Assembly: GCF_029623955.1 (NCBI RefSeq)
Contig: NZ_JARSBP010000006.1
Coordinates: forward strand, 248,001 to 312,000
Source of the DNA: Mycobacterium sp. 236(2023)
Lineage (GTDB): Bacteria > Actinomycetota > Actinomycetes > Mycobacteriales > Mycobacteriaceae
DNA length: 64,000 bases
Direction of reading: 5' to 3'
Shown here: positions 59,065-64,000 of the stretch, in pieces
How the letters are laid out: every line of letters begins with the position of its first letter
Numbering within the stretch: position 1 is the first letter of the stretch
Made by a program: the position numbers and the translations under genes
Notes under the pieces: generated by a model
Databases searched by the model: none
The model's input: the letters and a program-made list of their open reading frames with translations, nothing else
What the model was told of the DNA's origin: nothing

Positions 59065-61242
59065 TCAAAGGATGTACAGCATCTCCTGGTAAGTCGGCAG
59101 CGGCCAAAGGTCATCGGCAACAACAGCTTCCAACGCATCCGCGGCGACACGCACAGCATCCATCGCCGGCAGCAACGCCTTCTGCGCGTGGGTGGCCTCG
59201 TCGAGCGCCGACTCCGCCGAATGATCCGACAGCGCAGCCTTGAGCGTGCCCAGGGCCGCGGTCAACTCACCGATCGGCGCCGAAACCGACTGCAGCAGAG
59301 TAGTGTCCGCCTCGACGCCGGCCGCCTTCAGCGTGGCGACGTTCTGCGCCAGCTCGGTCTGGTAGCGAACCGCCGCCGGCAGGATGACCGTCGTTCCGAG
59401 TTCCAACGCCAGCTTGGCCTCGACGGCGATGGTGAGCGCGTACTGCTCGAGGCGAACCTCGTAGCGGCTGTGCAACTCCCGCTCGTTGAACACGCCGTAC
59501 TTCTCGAACACCTCGATAGCTTCCGGCTTGATGAGCTCCGGAATCGCGTCCAGCGTGGTTTTCAGATTCAGCAGGCCACGCTCGGCTGCCTCGATCTGCC
59601 AGTTCTCCGAGTAGCCGTCGCCGTTGAACACGACCGCGCCGTGATCGGTGATGATCTCGGTGAGCAACGTCTGGACGGCCGCATCGAAATCGGCGCCGTC
59701 AGCGACGGCCTTCTCCAACGCGCTCGCCATGTAGTCCAGCGAGTCGGCCATGATCGTGTTCAGGATGATCATCGGCACGTTGATGGTCTGCCCGGAACCC
59801 GGCGCGCGGAACTCGAAACGGTTGCCGGTGAACGCGAACGGGCTGGTGCGGTTGCGGTCCCCCGGATCCGTCGGCAGGTGCGGCAGGGTGTCGACACCGA
59901 TCATCATGGTGCCTTTGCCCTTCGACGACGTGGCAGCACCCTTGGCGATCTGCTCGAACACGTCGGCGAGCTGGTCGCCGAGGAAGATCGAGATGATGGC
60001 CGGCGGCGCCTCGTTGGCGCCCAGGCGGTGGTCGTTGGTGGCCGAGGCCACCGAAACGCGGAGCAGCCCGCTGAACTTGTGCACCGCGCGGATGACGGCG
60101 GCGCAGAACACCAGGAACTGGGCGTTCTCGTGCGGGGTGTCACCTGGCACGAGCAGGCTGCCGAACTGGGCGTTGCCCATCGAGAAGTTGACGTGCTTGC
60201 CCGATCCGTTGACACCGGCGAACGGCTTCTCGTGGAACAGGCACTCCATGCCGTGCTTCTTGGCGATGGTGCGGAAGATGGTCATCAGCAGCTGCTGATG
60301 GTCGGCGGCGATGTTGGCCCGCTCGAACATCGGGGCGATCTCGAACTGGCCGGGTGCGACCTCGTTGTGCCGCGTCTTGGCGGGGATGCCGAGCTTGAAC
60401 AGCTCGCGCTCGGTGTCCATCATGAAGCCGAGCACGCGCTCGGGCACCGCACCGAAATAGTGGTCGTCGAACTCCTGACCCTTCGGTGGCTTGGCGCCGA
60501 ACAGCGTGCGGCCGGCGTTGATCAGATCCGGGCGAGCCAGGAAGAAATGCCGGTCGACGAGGAAGTACTCCTGCTCCGGACCGCAGAACGACACGATGTT
60601 GTCGAAGTTCTTGTGCCCGAACAGCTTCAGGATGCGCTCGGCCTGTGCGCCCATGGCCTGCTGGCTGCGCAGCAGCGGCGTCTTGTAGTCCAGCGCCTCA
60701 CCGGTCATCGAGACGAACACCGTGGGGATGCAGAGGGTGTTGCCGTTGGGGTTCTCCAGGATGTACGCGGGGCTGGTGACGTCCCAGCCGGTGTAGCCGC
60801 GTGCTTCGAAGGTGCTGCGCAGGCCGCCGGACGGGAAGCTGGAGGCGTCGGGCTCGCCCTGAATCAGGGTCTTGCCGGCGAACTCGGCGAGCGTCTGGCC
60901 GTCGGAGACCGGCTCCAGGAAGCTGTCGTGCTTCTCGGCGGTCAGGCCGGTCATCGGGTAGAAGACGTGCGCGTAATGGGTGGCGCCTTTGGACAGCGCC
61001 CAGTCCTTCATCGCCGAGGCGACGGAGTCGGCGACGGCCGGATCCAGCGTGACGCCCTTCTCGATGGTCGCGACGACGGACTTGTAGACCGACTTGGGCA
61101 GGCGCAGCTGCATCTCAGCCTTGGTGAAGACGTTGGAGCCGAAGATCTCGCCGGGCGCCTCGGTCGGGTCGAAGCTGATCGCCGGTGGCACGTAGCCCTC
61201 GACGTTGTTGATCGCCTGCAGACGCACCGCATTACCGCTCAA
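59065..61242 (-). CDS. Type III glutamine synthetase
   Basis: Large glutamine synthetase of about 725 residues, the length of the GSIII class (GSI is about 470). Visible are the N-terminal GSIII domain (FGSNVFTKAEMQLRLPKSVYKSV), CGPEQEYFLVD, KTRHNEVAPGQFEIAP and FHEKPFAGVNGSGKHVNFS, with ammonia and ATP/glutamate site residues, and the C-terminal helical region. The enzyme makes glutamine from glutamate and ammonium. I chose the TTG at 61242 with GGAAG 4 nt upstream; a GTG at 61257 is possible. A 14-mer just upstream recurs before the FdhF gene. Confidence 0.92.
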   Translation of the reverse strand: MSGNAVRLQAINNVEGYVPPAISFDPTEAPGEIFGSNVFTKAEMQLRLPKSVYKSVVATIEKGVTLDPAVADSVASAMKDWALSKGATHYAHVFYPMTGLTAEKHDSFLEPVSDGQTLAEFAGKTLIQGEPDASSFPSGGLRSTFEARGYTGWDVTSPAYILENPNGNTLCIPTVFVSMTGEALDYKTPLLRSQQAMGAQAERILKLFGHKNFDNIVSFCGPEQEYFLVDRHFFLARPDLINAGRTLFGAKPPKGQEFDDHYFGAVPERVLGFMMDTERELFKLGIPAKTRHNEVAPGQFEIAPMFERANIAADHQQLLMTIFRTIAKKHGMECLFHEKPFAGVNGSGKHVNFSMGNAQFGSLLVPGDTPHENAQFLVFCAAVIRAVHKFSGLLRVSVASATNDHRLGANEAPPAIISIFLGDQLADVFEQIAKGAATSSKGKGTMMIGVDTLPHLPTDPGDRNRTSPFAFTGNRFEFRAPGSGQTINVPMIILNTIMADSLDYMASALEKAVADGADFDAAVQTLLTEIITDHGAVVFNGDGYSENWQIEAAERGLLNLKTTLDAIPELIKPEAIEVFEKYGVFNERELHSRYEVRLEQYALTIAVEAKLALELGTTVILPAAVRYQTELAQNVATLKAAGVEADTTLLQSVSAPIGELTAALGTLKAALSDHSAESALDEATHAQKALLPAMDAVRVAADALEAVVADDLWPLPTYQEMLYIL

Positions 61243-61250
61243 TGGACTTC

Positions 61251-61264
61251 CTATCACTGCATGT
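61251..61264. promoter_or_regulatory. Shared 14-mer upstream of the glutamine synthetase gene
   Basis: CTATCACTGCATGT occurs here, 8 bp upstream of the TTG start, and again at 62454-62467 in the LysR/FdhF intergenic region. It may be half of a LysR-type binding site. At this location binding would interfere with transcription or lie near the 5' end of the mRNA. Confidence 0.35.
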
Positions 61265-61485
61265 ATGTCCGGAACTGCTTTCACGGACCGTTGACCGGCC
61301 AACACTAGGAAGGGTCGATTCCGAACTTGTTACGCACGCGTCAACGGCAGAAGGCGCTAGTTACCAATGTGCGCTTCTCGGGCTGTTGTGTGCGGAAGCG
61401 CGCGCTCGATCGGCCGCGAGGGTGCCTTGAATGCCACCAACTGCGGCGCGGCGCGGTACAGACACGCGCGCTCGCGGTGCGAGGG

Positions 61486-62427
61486 TCACCCCGGATGGGT
61501 CGTTTTGACACCCGCGGTGTTGATCTGGCTACCGAGGTCCAGGTCGGCAGCGACGGCCACGAGGGCTGCCGCCACGATGGATGCTGGAGCGCGATCGAGG
61601 ACGACCAGCCCGATCGGCGGACGCTGACCGTGCTGGACCATCGGCCGCGCGGCGAAACTGTTCGGCACCCCGAGTTGCGGCAGCCAGGCCGTCGACGCGA
61701 TGGTCGCGCGCCGCGAATGCGTCAGGTGCGCGTAGAGCGCATCGACGGAGTCCGCCTCCACCACCGGGCGGTACCGCACGCCTTCGGCGGCCATGTTCGC
61801 GTCGAGGATGCGACGGTTGCGCATCGTCGTGGTCAAGGCACACAGATCCATCGTCGCCGCGTCGGACCAGGTGACCTCCCCCGTCGCCATCAGCGGATGG
61901 TCGGCCGGAGCCAGCAGGACGTACTGCTCCCGGTAGAGCTCGACGGCGCGCGTGTCCGGGTGCGGTTCGTCGTCGAGGTAGGTCAATCCGGCGTCGATCT
62001 CGAAATCGGCCAATCGACGGGCGATTTCGCGCGACGACAACGCCTCGATCCGCACCGAAGCCGCCGGATTACGCCTCAGGAACTCCGCGGTGATGAACGG
62101 GCTGGCGGGCACGGCGGTCGGGATGGCCCCGAGGCGCGCGGTCGCCGTCAGCCGGCCCTGCATGCGTTCCAGGTCGGCGAACATCTCATCCCGCTCGGCG
62201 ATGATCCGCTGCGCCCAGGTCACGACGCGGCGGCCCTCCTCGGTGAACCCCTCGAAGCGGTGCCCGCGCTGCACGATGACGATGCCGAGATCACGTTCGA
62301 GCCGGCGGATCGCCACCGACAGCGTCGGCTGACTCACGTGGCAGCGGGCCGCGGCCCGGCCGAAATGACGCTCCGCGGCCAGTGCCAGCAGGTAGTCCAG
62401 ATGTTGCAGCAGCAGATCGTTCGCCAT
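61486..62427 (-). CDS. LysR-family transcriptional regulator
   Basis: LysR-type regulator of 313 residues with an N-terminal winged helix (YLLALAAERHFGRAAARCHVSQPTLSVAIRRLERDLG) and a periplasmic-binding-like effector domain (IPTAVPASPFITAEFLRR). It is divergent from the FdhF-like oxidoreductase, 107 bp apart, with a GATAG-N7-CTATC palindrome between them. Regulators in this position usually control the divergent gene and themselves. The effector is not evident; OxyR-like cysteines are not recognisable. Confidence 0.92.
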   Translation of the reverse strand: MANDLLLQHLDYLLALAAERHFGRAAARCHVSQPTLSVAIRRLERDLGIVIVQRGHRFEGFTEEGRRVVTWAQRIIAERDEMFADLERMQGRLTATARLGAIPTAVPASPFITAEFLRRNPAASVRIEALSSREIARRLADFEIDAGLTYLDDEPHPDTRAVELYREQYVLLAPADHPLMATGEVTWSDAATMDLCALTTTMRNRRILDANMAAEGVRYRPVVEADSVDALYAHLTHSRRATIASTAWLPQLGVPNSFAARPMVQHGQRPPIGLVVLDRAPASIVAAALVAVAADLDLGSQINTAGVKTTHPG

Positions 62428-62441
62428 GTCTCACCCTTTTC

Positions 62442-62458
62442 GATAGCCAGCGTCTATC
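62442..62458. promoter_or_regulatory. GATAG-N7-CTATC palindrome in the LysR/FdhF gap
   Basis: GATAG (62442-62446) and CTATC (62454-62458) form an inverted repeat with a 7-bp spacer, of the ATAG-N7-CTAT type bound by OxyR and also containing a LysR T-N11-A core. It lies 15 bp upstream of the LysR start. The right half continues into the 14-mer CTATCACTGCATGT shared with the glutamine synthetase upstream region. Confidence 0.55.
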
Positions 62459-62534
62459 ACTGCATGTGGAATACCAAATAGGCGAGCCGTCCACATGGGG
62501 TTGAGGTCGGGTCGGCCTCGTCTAGATTGGTGAG

Positions 62535-64000
<1,466 letters not shown>

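Noticed and set aside
58687..61308. Open frame of 873 codons opposite the glutamine synthetase
   Set aside because: It lies antisense to a clear GSIII gene and its translation has no recognisable domain; high-GC genes commonly create such frames.

Overview
The window is high-GC actinobacterial chromosome. It most likely comes from a fast-growing mycobacterium (Mycolicibacterium type). The left third keeps the gene order nadE-proB-obg-rpmA-rplU-rne-ndk-DUF4233-folC-valS-(saccharopine-dehydrogenase-like)-rpf-mobA-korB-korA known from the Mycobacterium tuberculosis Rv2438c-Rv2455c region. The dctA gene is absent here, and extra genes are inserted before mobA. No tRNA, rRNA, CRISPR array, transposase or prophage was seen.

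Region 1 (1-17.1 kb): the 3' end of a crotonase gene, then NAD synthetase, Hsp20 and a Sir2 deacylase, then a long minus-strand housekeeping block with many 1-4 bp start/stop overlaps. Region 2 (17.1-30.6 kb): an S9 peptidase; an atypical ammonium transporter coupled to a 72-aa membrane protein; a three-gene, translationally coupled operon resembling dimethylamine monooxygenase; an FAD monooxygenase; two resuscitation-promoting factor genes, each with a CRP-like palindrome upstream; a roughly 1-kb A+T-richer stretch without a convincing gene; and mobA, korB and korA.

Region 3 (30.8-56.3 kb) is an inositol/polyol catabolism island built from several transcription units. LacI-1 faces a PhyH dioxygenase - Gfo/Idh - IolE-like - Gfo/Idh operon. 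A CUT2-type ABC transporter with a single nucleotide-binding domain follows. LacI-2 faces a Gfo/Idh - hydroxypyruvate-isomerase-like operon, with two operator palindromes between them. A GntR regulator faces the core operon iolC - (beta/alpha)8 aldolase candidate - iolB - iolD - iolG - iolA, followed by a TIM-barrel gene. A nearly identical 21-bp palindrome lies upstream of both the core operon and the ABC transporter, which ties transport to catabolism. Embedded in the island are a large polytopic membrane alpha/beta-hydrolase, an Abi-alpha-like/DUF445 coupled pair, an SRPBCC protein and a small secreted Cys protein.

Region 4 (56.3-64 kb): a Na+/H+ antiporter meeting the island tail to tail, a beta-propeller lipoprotein, a type III glutamine synthetase, a LysR regulator, and a divergent FdhF/YdeP-type molybdopterin oxidoreductase that runs off the right edge. 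A 14-mer is shared by the upstream regions of the glutamine synthetase and the oxidoreductase.

The most novel items are the membrane-embedded split hydrolase (36050-37966), the Abi-alpha/DUF445 pair, the shared GntR operator, the expanded polyol island with a PhyH enzyme, and the amine-oxidation operon beside a two-gene Amt unit.
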